Shown: positions 17,976 through 31,533 of the stretch, piece by piece
How positions within the stretch are numbered: position 1 is the first letter of the stretch
Layout: every line of letters starts with the position of its first letter
Assembly: GCA_017591395.1 (NCBI GenBank)
Contig: WEDG01003396.1
Coordinates: forward strand, 51,489 to 115,488
From: Schistocephalus solidus
Taxonomy: Eukaryota > Platyhelminthes > Cestoda > Diphyllobothriidea > Diphyllobothriidae
Reading direction: 5' to 3'
DNA: 64,000 bases
Translations under genes and position numbers: made by a program
The notes under the pieces: generated by a model
Database searches by the model: none
Told to the model about the DNA's origin: nothing
The model's input: only the letters and a program-made list of their open reading frames with translations

Positions 17976-20726
17976 TACTTTGAAAATAAACCTACAGCCA
18001 CCCAATGCAGCCGTTATAGTAAAGTGTTTCGATTTCAATGCACTATCTAGAATGCATCTGGCAACCTAATTTCGTAGGCTTTAAAACTAATGCTATACAG
18101 CTAACATATGGACGCTTGTAATAATACGCTGAAGCTTTTGGAATTTTTGTTTTTTGACGCAAAACAACATTTTAATTACGAACTCAATTTGACTCCGAGC
18201 AATTCTTAACTGTCTATCACGAGAGTAACTGAGTGCATTGAACCATGCTGAGTGAAGTTAATTAGATTTGGCGTGGACTCTGAACAGTACCTACTGCAAA
18301 AGACAGCATTTCCGTTCTTGTGGGTATTACCACCACAGGAAACCATGTTCCACATCTGAGGACTGGCCTTTTGATGCTTTTTAAAATTTTTTCGTCAATC
18401 TAAAAAATCCACCTGGTGATTTAAATCGCTGTCAACAGCACAGTAGCCGTTCTCGAAAGAAACGGAGCCCAAGGTTCACATCCATGGGTGCATTTTTTAA
18501 GCAGATAATTCTGAATTATAAAGTGCTATTTTACGTGGGGCGTTTCTCTGAAACCATGCTAACTATCATGTAGGACGATACTTATGCATACTAAGGATCC
18601 AGGTTAAAATCGATGTAAATATTCTAGTTACAAGAGTAAGGTAGGAGACACTCGGATTTTAAATTTGATTAGTTAATTTTGGGCAAGTAATGCAGACTCA
18701 ATTATTTTCTAAATTCTCTATCTCTAAAAATAGTGAAATACTGTAATAATATTGAACTGCATACCAAATTTCTAGCCTGGATTTTGCCCAGACTACTTTG
18801 AAATCGCGCAAGTTCAGTAGACGTTAGGCTTCATTTTAAAATCAGTAACAGCAATGTTTTTAAATAACTGGATATATAAGGTGAAAGCAAATATGTTGGA
18901 GACGGTATGCCAATCTATTTATTATGTTTGCTAAAATACGCTGAAATAAAAGCCTGTTATTTGCGGCTACAGAGCAGACGAATTCAAGAAAGTAAAGCAA
19001 AAATGCCTGTATTTTTCCAACACGAAACCAGAAACAGACAGTCTCAAAATATTACGTTCAAGGCTGAATATCTTTCTAAAAGCAAATAATTCTTAACAAA
19101 TTATTTTTTGGCTTTTTGATGGAATGACATACATGGGATTGAAATGAGACAATATCCACATATTGGCATTTAACGCGAATGTGACAATGATTCTGCCGAG
19201 TTGCAGAGAGATTCTTTGCAGACTTGGAGTCACAATCAAGAGAGTTGGTCCAATCCTGCTACATATGCTCCATGAAGTGCTGGTTGTTACTTAAGTACTG
19301 CTACGCTATTGTGTCAAATAGGAATAGTAAGACACACATAGGCAACTGAGGAGTATATGTTAGCGATATTGTTTATGTTACGAATTTCCTTTTATGCAAA
19401 ACCATAACTTATATGAGGAGAATATAAAAACATGGACACATAAGCAGCCACGGTGAATAGGATACTGGAGTTTGCAAAGTGTCTTTTAAGATTTTAATTA
19501 TGGAAGCTGATGGATGTTAGCTAAAATATTCATTTCAACGTGCGGAACGAGCCTATAAAAAGGTTGGTTCCAAGGATTTATATCGAGTACGCGCCTTAAT
19601 TTCCTAAAACGTATACAACGAATATATCAGAAAACATACGGGACTGCTACGGGACCCAGTAATGAGCTAACCCACTCGCAGGTGCGTCAAATAGCGTTAT
19701 CAGATCGATTAAACGTGTGTGTCTGAGTTATTAGCTGGTACCTGTGCTGTCTGTATGGCAAATAATTATGTAATATCAGTAGAGACTAGAAAACATTGCA
19801 ACTCTAAGAAACAAGAGGACATTCTTGGGAAGATGACTATTAACACTCGTTATGTTAGCAGCTTTTGCAGCCGAAAAATACAATTAAAGGAAATAAAGCT
19901 AAATGAGAGTGAAACGTTTCAAAACTCTGGTGGTGTGGCCAGTGATAAACAGAGCACCGCATAAGATATTTTGTGAAAATGTTGATCAGAAGGGTGATGT
20001 CAAAAATGTAAAGAATGGAAAGGTACTCTGAAAACGTACTTACAGCTGTAGAACAAAGTAAGTTGACTTTTATTCAGCCAGATAAATAGAGACTGATTGA
20101 TGAGCGAAGGCAAACTAAATCCAAACAAGAGCAGTTTGTTTCAAGGAAAATATCTTATCAAACTGTACTGGAAGTAGAAGGATCAATAAAAGACAGAACG
20201 GCAGAAAACCTACACTCATCTTGGTCTCCGCTAGACCGATAAATAAAGAGTCTACAAAGTATATGTGAGTGTATTTAAGGCGCAAAACTCTAAGGAATCG
20301 AGTAAAATATCGAAGAATAACGCAATTTTGAGTATAGCAAGATATGCTGTGAGTTTTGGGGAAGCCCCTAAAATACAACTGGAGAAAGAGTCATACTGTA
20401 AGTATCCAATGGCAATGTTAAACATTATTAGTTTAACAGGAGCCAAACAAAAAAGCTGTAGATTAACAAAAACATCTCAAATGATCCGCTAGTATAAGTT
20501 TGAGCTGGGGAGAAATAGCATTTAAAAGGTATCAGAGATGCAGAAGCTTAATTACAGAATTTCTGCGAATAGTCTTTCGATTCGAGCCATAATACTGGAC
20601 AGAAGCTGTCCGGTGGTGAAGGTGATGGCTGAAAACAAGATAGAAATCTCTTGGAAAAGCGAATTTTCAGTTCCCCGTGCTCAAGTCAACATAATCGTGC
20701 GGTTGTCCAATTCGTTAGCCGGTGAA
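17976..20726. other. AT-rich intergenic, nothing recognised
   Basis: Several short plus-strand frames (60-81 codons) lie between 18,907 and 20,741. They have no recognisable domain, no convincing splice pairing and no shared family signal. Confidence 0.45.
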
Positions 20727-20957
20727 GTGGAAGTAAAATAGGAGATGTAAACCAAAAATAGCAACAACTAACTGCTTGATAAAAGGTTTATTTTTTTCAG
20801 ATTTATTCTTTCGTTTCCTATTTGAGCTTCCCTGCTTTATCACGCAAAATTGTCATTAACAGCTGTTTAAAAATCAAAAGAGTTGGAGATAATATGAGTT
20901 AAGGTAATCTCTTGTAAGTGGCAGTTCTCAAATTCTGAAAAACTTCTAAAAAAGACG
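20727..20957 (+). repeat. Diverged tandem duplication, unit 1
   Basis: The unit opens GTGGAAGTAAAATAGGAGA and carries AACTAACTGCTTGATAAAAG before GGTTTATTT. It aligns with the next unit at a period of about 231 bp. Confidence 0.75.
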
Positions 20958-21188
20958 GTGGAAGGCAAATTGGAGAAGTAAATCAAAAAAGAGCAACGAA
21001 TAACTGCCTCACAAAAGGTTTATTTAAACTTAAGTGTTATCCTTTTAATACGTGTTCCAGCTTTGCTGGTTTATCCCACAAAATGTGGAATTAGCAGAGT
21101 GTTCTATAGCAGGTGGGGTCGAGGTAATTTGAAATAAAATAATTTCCTGGTAATAACGATAAATGGGTGCTGTGATTATGGAAGCAGT
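20958..21188 (+). repeat. Diverged tandem duplication, unit 2
   Basis: The unit opens GTGGAAGGCAAATTGGAGA and carries AATAACTGCCTCACAAAAG before GGTTTATTT. Later blocks (GCTTTATCACGCAAAAT against GGTTTATCCCACAAAAT) keep the same register as unit 1. The last part is more diverged, so the right edge is approximate. Confidence 0.7.
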
Positions 21189-22543
21189 AAGAAATGTATC
21201 ACATAATTGCTCATAACAATATCTTAATAGGTGATGTATATAGAGTTATAATTCTGAACCAAAATGTATTCATGCTAACTGCCATCGAACTTACTTTTCT
21301 ATTACGATCCAAATAGCCTTAAAAAATCATTGAAGCGAAAGCATTTCTTTGCTTCAACTCACTAAAAGGATCCGAGAAATATGCTTATCAGGTCCCCTGC
21401 GGGCAAAAGGCGTAAGATAATTAATGAAGATAGTGTTCAAACGAACACTGGCACATGTTAACAGCAGCTAAATCTTCTAAATTTGGCGGATTCAGTTATC
21501 TGTGGTGAACTCATCGGAACCTGCAGGTCAAAGATTAGGGTCATAGCAGCATAAAAATGCTCACTTTTTGGACGAACAGGAAAGAAAAAAAGTGATTCTT
21601 CTGGAACGATGGGCGGACGATAGTCGTTAAGGATGACTCGTATGACCATCTAAAGCAGGATACGGAATAGGAATATCCCACCCACTTAAGACCCGTAAAC
21701 TAACATGGTCGTCAAGCTGTGTAAATATCTACGCAGAATCCAAGGTAGCGAATGAAAACAAAAATTGATTAGTTGAAGGCCAATAAGTTCAGTCTTTTAT
21801 TCAAAACACTGATTAATATTGGCAGTAGACGCTTTTAAATAAAGAGCCTGCCACGCTCTCCGAAACGTCAGCAACAAAGAAACCAGTTCCGGGGAGGACT
21901 TTACATTTATCTGAATATCAGTAATTATTTTAGCTCTTCCTGGCGTGTGATATTTTTATCTTAACGATACTCTGTCTGTCGTTCGTGGCATAAACGAATG
22001 AATACTTATAGCTTCGGAATCAACACTGGTTGATGTTTGTTGGAAGGAAATATAAAGTCAACGACCTGGTTATTTTAGCTCCAAAATAAAGGTTTCCTCG
22101 TGTCACTGTTATTGGATTGAGAGAGCTCTTGTTCAGTGTGTTAATTTCGAAGTTCAAGCGGAAATATTTATAAGTTTTACAGTCACCTTCTTCGTAAAGC
22201 TGCATCTAATAATGGTTAGGCCAAAGGCAAACAGCGTATTTAGCCTATGAACTGAAGCAAAATGTGCGTTTTGCTGTTAAAAACTTTAAAGAATGGGAAT
22301 ATTTCCCATTTAAATTAAGTAGACGTAATCGCTTGAACAAGAACTCTAGTCGTATGACGCATCCTTACTGACAACATTAAATACGGATAATTCGTACACA
22401 GGGAATAGCAGGATTAATAGGATGCTGTAGCTACACTACTGCAAACCCAGGACAACTAACGGCTTCCCCATTCATCAACGATGATTACCGTATGGTGCTA
22501 AAATTGCTTGTTGACCGGCAATCGAGTCCTTGAGCCCCGAAAT
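21189..22543. other. AT-rich intergenic, nothing recognised
   Basis: Only short frames are present. No RNA gene or repeat was recognised. Confidence 0.5.
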
Positions 22544-22910
22544 CTAATGATTCCTGTTGGATGTTGGTCTGATGCTTGCTCGACCATCTGGCTCACCGGC
22601 ACTGCTGTTGGAAACCCTGTTTACCTGCGTTCTCTCCGAGAGGCTGATTATTATGGCCAAACTAAGTCTCTGCTTCGAATATTGTGTGGGGAGGTCATTG
22701 CGGCTCACACGATTGTCCCCTCCATCGAGAATTGCGGCCCCACCGAACTTCAACGTGTGATAGTGTTTCGCCAAATGAGCTGCGACTTGAGAATCGACAT
22801 ACTTTCTCCTCACTGCTGCCATGTGTTCGCGTCCAAGACAGTTTTCCTGTTTCTGTGGAGTAGTTTATCTGCCCACAACTGCACCCGTTTCTAATGCTAG
22901 CTTTGAGCAT
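22544..22910 (-). mobile_element. Penelope-like element 3' fragment (GIY-YIG endonuclease remnant)
   Basis: Two overlapping minus-strand frames, offset by one base, read as the C-terminal GIY-YIG nuclease domain of a Penelope-like retroelement. The upstream frame (22910 downward) gives CGQINYSTETGKL, corresponding to the Y-x-GETGK segment. The downstream frame (22822-22544) gives MAAVRRKYVDSQVAAHLAKH, then GDNRVSR, corresponding to the AVRR...SLVAxH and SNRxxRE segments. A frameshift separates the two, and the usual E-S-W block after NRVSR is missing, so the copy is dead and 5'-truncated. No RT precedes it. Assignment rests on recognising the family's conserved blocks. The copy lacks the ESETS tail seen in the other fragments, so it may belong to another subfamily. 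Confidence 0.7.
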
Positions 22911-25900
22911 AAATTGAAAGCGTCAGGCGAATAAATTCCTGGGATATGCATTTTTGCCTGTAACGACAATATTTTGTATTCTTAAAGAGCTGAAGATTCG
23001 TCTTAAATAAACTCGAAATCATGGGCTTGCGCGAGAGGCTTAGTTGGTAAGAATGGTTTAACTTTGGTATCTTTCAATGGCCTTAATCAGTCAATTTATC
23101 TCCCATTTCAGACAATGGCCTATGAACACCGAATTGTTTCTCTTGTACAACTATCGGGGTTCATGATAGGCAGAAAATAATATGAGCATTGTTTGTTACA
23201 TTTTTATTTTTTGGGGTGGGGTGAGTAAAATCACCTAGCCAATGAATCCGGGCAATGAACTTTTTGGAAACGCATCCCAGATCGCTCACCTTACCACCGA
23301 ACGGGATAGTTTTGGCATAATAAGCACAGCAACCTAATTTTTTGCTTTCATTTTGTTAAAATTTGTAATTTATATTAGCAAAGGTGAGCGATTGGATATA
23401 TTTTTAATTTGCCCTCTAATTACTGAAAAAACAATTTTCAAATTGTCCGCAAACATGTTACTTGGATGCAAGGACAATTGGTTCAATGTCTAACAAGAAA
23501 GTCCAAAAAATATAGTTGACATCCAAAGATTAACGAAATCATTAAATTTAGGGCAATTCAGAAAACAGTTTGCCCACGATAAAACTGTAACGAAGGATCA
23601 CTAGCCTATTTGTCACACAATCATCTTCTGTGAAGCTTACGCTTCCTGATAAAAAGAGACATAAAAAAATTAGAATTTAAGTTTCAGTACCCTATATGCT
23701 CCTCCAATGTTCACTGTTATCAGAAGCACATTTTGGCAACCATATCCTTCGTCAAACTAAGCGTATTTGGCAGTTTTAAGCTGATGTGGTGTTATCAGTG
23801 CTAAACTCGAGGGTTTAGACAACTATATCCTGAATGTGCATTGTACCATCACATATTATATTTTCGTTAGTTCGAAACCATTAAAATAAATGACCATGTT
23901 CAGGAACAAAGATTCTCACATAAAATGTAATGCTTAAATAGGAGCTTAAATAGCAAAAGCCGCTAGATAAAGTTTCCATAACCTAATCTAATCTAATCTA
24001 AGTTAATTTATTTCATACACCCTGTCTTGCATCTCTCTCATTAAATGGTTTGAAAACATTACAGGTAAATAATACTTGGAAAACCCCGGAACTACAATTT
24101 TTGATGTTTTGTGGCTAATTAAAATATAACAAAAGGGTGCTATCTGTTCAGGATTCATCAAGAAAATGCTTAATTAAATTTCTCAGTAGTGAGTTATTTT
24201 GTTTTTCTATTTTGTCTAAAATACGTGTAAAATACTTTTGAAAAAGTAGATTTTTTTCTTTGTACGATTCTGGGTCAAATATATGCTTCTACTGTAAGTG
24301 GAACATTTGTCGATGCACTTCAAAAATATTTTTCCTTTCCTAGCAATAATCACATTTGCGGTGTTTTTTATACTACTTTTCTTGAAAAAACGCTACACTT
24401 AACAGAATACCACAAATGAATTTTTAGGCAAATTAATCACATATCGTTAATAATAAAAATTTGACTAAATAAACATCAAACATGAAAATGCACACACGCA
24501 TACACACAGAAAGCACGTTCAATCTTTCGAAATAGACAAACATATCACGGGTGAAGCTTAAATTATTATATTATATTTGAAATGCAGCTGAAGCACATAA
24601 AGCACGGTAGAAGTGTTGAAACTTTCTCCACAATTTATTGGCGTAAATGCGTACTCCAAAGGCATGAAAAGTGACCATTTGTTTTGCTAAAACTATGGCT
24701 GAGCACCTGTCAAAAATGCAGAATTTCATTTTCCTCCGTGTTTGCACGTATGGACAATTTTCTATTTACTGCGGAATTCTGGCTTGTGGCACGAGACAGA
24801 TTAACCGCGCTGCCCAAAATATGGCACACAGTGTGTGGAGTATGGTGGCACACGTGCGCCAACTACTTGAGACGGGAACTAGCAACAGACGGCTGACTAG
24901 CTCGGCAAGATAAGTCGTGCGTGACTGCGAGAGGCAGGAGTAAGGACGATGCTGTGGACATTCACCGCGACACATGAATGCATTCATCAATAGGAAAAAT
25001 CCGAAGCGCTTTAAAGCTGACACGGTGCGCAGAAGGGTCCTTTCTTGGCCAAGTGACGGAGTAGGATAGTCCTCTTGACACGGGGCGGCAGGCTGCAAGG
25101 ACTCCTCAATGTGGCTTTTACCGCCCTCCCGCTCAGATGGGATTTGCGCCGGCCACTTGCTGTTTGTGCGAAAACCTGCTTTATCGTTCGTGGACCAAGC
25201 GTTGGTGTGACGCTTAAATGGGGTTTACTGCCTGTGACTTGCTACGGGGCTCAGAGGGATGAGGGAGAACAAAGTGTGGTAGGTAATGCACAAGTCACCA
25301 TTCTACACCCATCATGCTGTCGGGCACGTGGTGAACATCATAAATTACGAAGTTTTTACAGCAATTGACGATTTTCTCTTGGAAGCGACAATCGGGATGC
25401 CTATGCTAGGAAATGCAGATTTGCTTTAATTACCTTCCTTTAAATCAGTAACGATGCTTTTACTCACGCCTTTGAGCTTCGCATTTGGAAGATGGGTAGA
25501 CGAAAAGGTTTCTAAGCAAAAAATAAGGACAAGGTTTTCACTGGAGAAGGACGAAAAGTCTTGAAAGCCTCTCCAGCCAAACATTGCTTAATGTACTATT
25601 GTCAGCAATAACATATTTAAACATTATCTAAACAATTGCAGTTTTGTTGAGGAAGCCTCGGTGGCAAAAATATCAAATGGTCTGTTCTTTTCTTTAGTCA
25701 TTTTACGGTTATTGGTGGACGTTTACAGTACAAGTTTTATTAATCGTGGAAAAGGAGACACTACCACTTGAACAAGAGTTTTATTAGCCTGAGTTTTCGA
25801 ATAATTCTTGAAACTCTCATCAGAAAAAGTTGAAGAAAAGTAAAATAGGGGTAACAAGGTATGCAGTATTGCTAGAGCACGCTTACAAGGTTACCGCATG

Positions 25901-25929
25901 TGTGTTTCGTCCGGGCAAACGCAACCTAA
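22911..25929. other. Intergenic, no gene recognised
   Basis: Mostly AT-rich. There is a (CTAAT)n-like stretch near 23,984-24,000. A GC-rich island at about 24,760-25,350 has the look of a repeat but no family I can name. Confidence 0.45.
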
Positions 25930-26025
25930 ATATAGTGCGTACCGTGTACCCCTTATTACACTATTCTGCAACTGTCTCTGATGATGAGTTCGAGAGTGAA
26001 TCCGAAACGTCAACTAATACAGCTC
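25930..26025 (+). mobile_element. Penelope-like 3' terminus, copy A
   Basis: The plus strand encodes SATVSDDEFESESETST, the acidic C-terminal tail shared with the fragments at 50.9, 53.5 and 54.1 kb. About 50 bp before it (TGCGTACCGTGTACC and following) also align with copy B. The nucleotide pattern CTGATGA (25978-25984), a hairpin and GAAAC (26004-26008) resembles a hammerhead core. The stop/AATAAA found in other copies is mutated here (AACTAATAC), leaving the frame open. The upstream portion from about 25,830 may belong to the element too. Confidence 0.65.
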
Positions 26026-29000
26026 TTGCTATAGTGATAGTGTTTCCTTCTTTGTGGCTTCTTCCTGAACTTTACCACTTTGTCTCAATTAGTATTCTAG
26101 TTTTGTTCAGAATGTGAGTTTTTATTTTCTTTCAAAAAAGGTCAAAGAAATTAACCTCTTTATTTTTTTATTAAAACTCTCTTACGCAAAGCAACCTGAT
26201 GAAACCTTAAATTATGTTTATGCATGCATTAACAAAGCTAAACAACGGGAGAAAGAATAGAAAGAAAACGTAATCGGTTGGTTTTAAACAGCATTTCTCG
26301 TGAGATAATTCAACCATGTTGAAATTGTTTTTATCTTCCATGTGCTTCATTTAAATTAAACAAAAACGCTTCAGGGCAAATAGAAGAAAAGCGAACAAAA
26401 GCTTCATTTATTTTGAAGGTAACCGCTGACTAGGCATAAGAAGAGATCAGTCTGTGTTGAGACTCACAGTTTAAATGGCTGCAGGCGCAATTTTACTTTG
26501 CACAACATTTTATCGTAAATGCTTGAACAACGAGTCGAGTTCTTGGAAACTGAATGAGCGATTGAGAGTGAGTTTTCTCAAAATCACACAAATAAATTAT
26601 TTCGCAAACTATAGCTCCACTTTTGGACCAAACCGTATCTCCACAGCAACCATAAAAAAGTTGCAAGGTGATTTTTAGTCAGAAAAATAGCAAAACTATT
26701 CCAGGGATTCCTTGCAGGCTTTCGCATTAAAATACACTCACTGGCCGAACTCATGAAATGTTAACCTAGATTCTGAAATGCGTTTGTTTGCTTAGCAATC
26801 ATTGCTTAGGCAAAATGTTATATTTATTATCTTGGGCATACTCGCACAGTAATGCAGCACTGCAAAGATGCTGGTTTTGAATGTATTTCATTTTGGCCAC
26901 CTGCAAAAACAGAACCCATGAAAAATAATATTCTAATTTGTGCAAATTTTTCATTTGATTTTTGATGCTCGTACATATTCAAATCTATTTTCTGAAAAGC
27001 ATATTAAAAAATTTTCTTTCATGCATTCATTGGTGGCCAGTTGCGTAGTCTTAAACTGCTATTCTCAAGGGAAGTGTAAACTCTCTGTAAAAAGTACTGC
27101 AGGTCCCTAATGAACTATATAACATGGATCAAAGTTATTGCAAAATTTTATGAACTGTAGACGGAGAAACCTCAATACAAATAAAACGGCAGATAGGACT
27201 CAAAATCATTTTGGAAGTAAACAACCTGAACAAAATCCTAAGCTATCCTTAAAAGCTAAAATTTTAAGAGGACCGGAATTTCCACCAAAACGTTCACAAA
27301 GTATATTTACACTCATGTTCTCTGTAAGAAAAATATTTGAATTTATATTCGCACCGAGAATCAATATAGTACATGCTACTCAAAAAGCAATTTTTTTACC
27401 GAGTGTGGTTATTGGAAACGACCAAAAGCCCTGTATTCGAAAGCTTTCCTCATGACATAACTGGAATATGAATGGCTTGCGTCGCAGTATGATTGATATT
27501 TCGAATCCCCTTACGTTATCTTTCCTACTTGAAGACGCATTTCCGAATTTCGATTAAAAATGTCCTGAACACAGGCACTTCCTGTATAAAACAATCTGAG
27601 AAGAAGAGAGTGATGATTGGAAATGCTGGAATGCTGTTTGGGATATATAGTCTCATGTGCAAAAGGATATTCCTCGGTTTTAAACGAGCAACGATTTGCT
27701 TCATGGGAACCACCTATTCGCTTGTACTGTTAGTTATGGGTTTGATAAGAGCCAAGATTTTGCTTGCAATTAATAATATAAATAACTTACAAAGAATTAT
27801 TGTGTGACATTTTTTACCCGGAAACGAAATTGTATCCTAAATACAGCATGGCTAGGTTATTATAGAGTGGCGCTAACCGATCTGTTTACGGAACATGTTT
27901 GTTCTATTGTGCTTTGGAGCTCATCTAGAACTCGTGCAGGCAGTCGCATGGTGATATAAGCAGATAAGGTGTTACTGGCAAAAAGCCAGTGAGACCGCAA
28001 TGGCCATTTCTGGCTTATTATCCATCAGTAGCAAGTCAGACCCAATCCTAGCTTTACTCAATACAAACAGGGTAACTCCATCTTCAACACAATCCTGATT
28101 CGCCTAGTTGACAGTGGCCACCAATTAGACGTCAAAAGCATCACTAGGGTCACTAGAAGGTTTTGGTGAGAACATCCAAAATACCCACGCCAATTATGGC
28201 AGTCTTACCTTCTCAGAAAGCTTTAACCCAGGGCCTATGACGTCGCGTTTCAGCGACTAAACGTCAATACATCTCACTGATATCCTTCATCTGTCCCCTC
28301 ACCTCAGAACTAGATCGTTATTTCACTTCCTATATTTGATGTGTTCCAACACCCCTCCAGTTTCTTTCCCTCCTTTTTCACCGATTTTGTTTCATTTTTC
28401 ACAGGATGTCAATAACACATATGGCCCCGGGAAAGACACGGGAAGAATAATCGAATAAGAACTGAATCTATTTAAAGTTAAATGACGTTATCCTTTACAG
28501 TTTTAGCACCCATTCGAGTTACTTTATTCCAAAATGCATGCGAAAGTCTTACATTTATGGTACTTTCTAAGAAAACGGAGAAATTTATCTCGAAAATAGC
28601 ACCAGGGAACGTGTACTGGTCTATTCAATTTCCTAGGATAGTTTGTATGGAACACCCAGTTTACTGAAACAAGGCTTACTTTAACTATAATTCTTGAAAT
28701 GTCAGCTTTTAAAGGTTTTTCAGCTGAATTATGCTAGAGAACATAAATGAATTCAAGATGGCAAACAAAATCACGCCACAAATTAATCACCAACTGCGGA
28801 CCGAAGTTGCTGTTTGAGTTGTACGTAAGGAATTAAAATATAATAACTACTTGGACAACGATATTTTATCTAACCGTACGAAAATGTTTTTTGCTTAAAA
28901 TTACACATAGTAGCCGCGTTTCGGTAAAACACAACTATTGGGATTAAAATAGAGATACATTTATGATACAACCATCTCAGACTCCCCGAAAGGAAATCAA

Positions 29001-31392
29001 AGGCAACTTTGTTCCATTTATTACGTTAACTTCACAAACTGTTTGACTAAGGAACGGGAGAGAGCCTTTATTGCTTGGGGTCGTTGCCTAGCTTTGCCAA
29101 AAGCGGCAAGTTACCTGCCTCTGGCATGTTTCCCTGCCCCAAGAGAGATGAAGAGTGCATGATAATGTACCGAAAATAACGGTAGATTATATTATCAGGG
29201 TGAAATGCATATACTTATCGGGATCTGGTTCCAAACTGGCATTACATACGAAAGTATTGCATTCACTGGCATATTATGGGGTAAATAGTATTGTCTTTTT
29301 TTGTTATAAAAATACACTTACTGAAAATAATAAGCTATGTCAGGTAGAATAAATTATTTCAAATGATTACTGCAAAGAACTGACCACTTAACTAGGAATT
29401 TCCTGTTTTGAGGTATCTTGAGAAGTGCAGTTCCGAACAAAACGATGGTTTAACATCAATACAGCCGCTTTTCATGCGTTTGTTGGTCTATTTCTATATA
29501 CCTGGCTATAATACATCCACAATAACAGAATAATATATTTTCAGCACAATGCTTTGCTCTCTTGATAAATTTGAACCAGTTTCCGATAAATGCCAAGCTA
29601 CAATACCTCTTTGCAAAATTGCGTAGGTGTGAGTTAAATTCCTTCTGAGCATTATGAAAATTTATTTGGCCTATTGAAAAAATATTATATCACCAGAGAA
29701 TTCAGTATCCTTTTGAAATAACGGTTGACTATCAATTTGCACCAAAGTAAGTTAATGGTTTCCTTGAGGCCTTATTTCGCAGATGTGGACTGATTTCTTT
29801 AACTGGTCCTCTACTTATTGTCCGCAGGGCAAATTGAAACATGCAGGTAAAAATTAACCACCTGCATACTAGGCTATTCCTGCCTGTCTGACGATTTATC
29901 ATACTTCTTTGGAAGCAATGGGCAAATTACAAGACCAAAAAATTGAAAGATATGCATTTTTCCCATTGCAGTAAACAACAATTAATCCCCCAACTTATTT
30001 CTTCACCCAGCTACACTTACGTTATTGTATTGGTATTGTACTTTAGCAGACAATTTCACAATATCCATCGAGGACAGTTGGCCGGAAGGAAAACGATTTT
30101 TATATGTATTAGGCATTTTGCTTATTACTTTTTTCCCAGGACAAATGCAAATCTTTCCTTTCAATCCTTTAAAAGTATCACACGGTAGTGCAAAACACAT
30201 TTAATTATCTGCAAAGTATAAAATCATGTCTGCTTTTTGAAACGAACCAACATTTATTGCATTGGTGCGTTTCAAAAAGATGATATTCTCAATAAAGTAA
30301 AGTATTAAATGCGATGATTACGAGTTTGAAATTATAGATTTTTGGCGATGTGTTAAGGTCTATATCCCAAAACGCCTAAACTTAGATTACGCATTCGTGG
30401 AAGTTTTTTCCAAACTACAAGCAGGATGTGTTCAAAAAGAGTACTGATAATTCAGAACAGATTCACAAACGCGGTCATTACCGTGATCGCCAATATCCGA
30501 AAAGAGTGTTGAGGCCATCCTCCACGGCTCTGTGCAAGACAGAAATGGTTGATGTGGGGAAGACTTAAACTGAAACCTCCCATTAAATTCCCCTGGATGT
30601 TGAAAAAAGCCGACCTTTCTTCCCAGAGATCCTTTTCCTTTGTATGTGAAGCGATAAGGAACTTGGATGTTTAAATCACTACCGACATTGCTTTTTAGCC
30701 GTTTCAGTTCACTTAATGTGATATCATATTGTAAATCTGGCTTGGCTTTCACCTAATTGTCTACTTTAAACTGGCCTGCATAAAATCTGTCATATTGCCT
30801 TAGTGACAATTATTCACGCATAATCAAGCCAAACTTAAAAAATTAAGGCTAAATTTGTATTCTTGCATTATGATTCACCATACAAACACCAAGTAAATTA
30901 CCTATAAGCCCAGACACGTGTTTCACCGCTAAATGATCAAAACTTCAAGGGTTCACGTCTGCTTTCTGGGTAGCTCTTTACTCATTTCAGCAAATAATTT
31001 AGAAATTTGCAGGACATAGTTCAGAATGAAACTATATAGGCATGAACCTAGGAATCTCTTATAACTGTTTCTCGTGTTTTCATGTTAAAAATGTATTGCC
31101 GAATATTTCTCAATGAAATATTTGAGTGGGTTGACTTAAAAAAATATAGACACCCTTGAGGAACATGTACCCGTAAATAGAGTCTTGCATACACTTCATA
31201 TGGTTATTGCAATCAAATTAAACCTGGATAGGCTGACTCGCAAAATGGGTACTCAAAATTAAGCTAGCATATTGCGGCTTAAAGTTTTACTGTAAAATGA
31301 AATCTCAATATATATATATATTCTCGACAGATATTTCCAGGCTGGAGATTGATGTAAAGGTATGAACAAAGGAAATTTTTAAAATTCTAACA
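26026..31392. other. AT-rich intergenic, no gene recognised
   Basis: Open frames of about 105 codons at 27,138-27,455 and 27,493-27,807 show no family. A segment near 27,990-28,030 (AGTGAGACCGCAATGGCCAT) may be a decayed SINE body like those at 31.4 and 56.7 kb. Nothing else is recognised. Confidence 0.45.
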
Positions 31393-31533
31393 CAGACAAG
31401 GAAGACTGGAATGGCCATTTTGGTTCACTAGTGTCATCAGCCATTCATACCCAACCCCAGGGAGTGCCCCGCACAAAACTCGAACCTCCGACCTGTTGAG
31501 CAGAAGTCCAACGCTCTAAACATTGAGACACAC
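31393..31533 (-). mobile_element. tRNA-derived SINE, copy 1
   Basis: On the minus strand the head reads TGTCTCAATGTTTAGAGCG, A-box-like. TTGGACTTCTGCTCAACAGG follows, then the B-box GGAGGTTCGAG at about 31,487-31,477. The body carries CCCTGGGGTTGGG, GATGACACTAGTGAACC and GGCCATTCCAGTC, ending CCTTGTCT. The same order and spacing recur at 51.2-51.4 and 56.6-56.8 kb. Such elements are transcribed by RNA polymerase III and moved by a partner LINE. The 3' end is AT-rich without a clear target-site duplication. Confidence 0.75.

Noticed and set aside
25978..26010. A confident hammerhead ribozyme call
   Set aside because: The core pattern is suggestive, but an extra base precedes stem II and no convincing stem III or cleavage site is visible. 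The same bases are explained as codons of the PLE tail.
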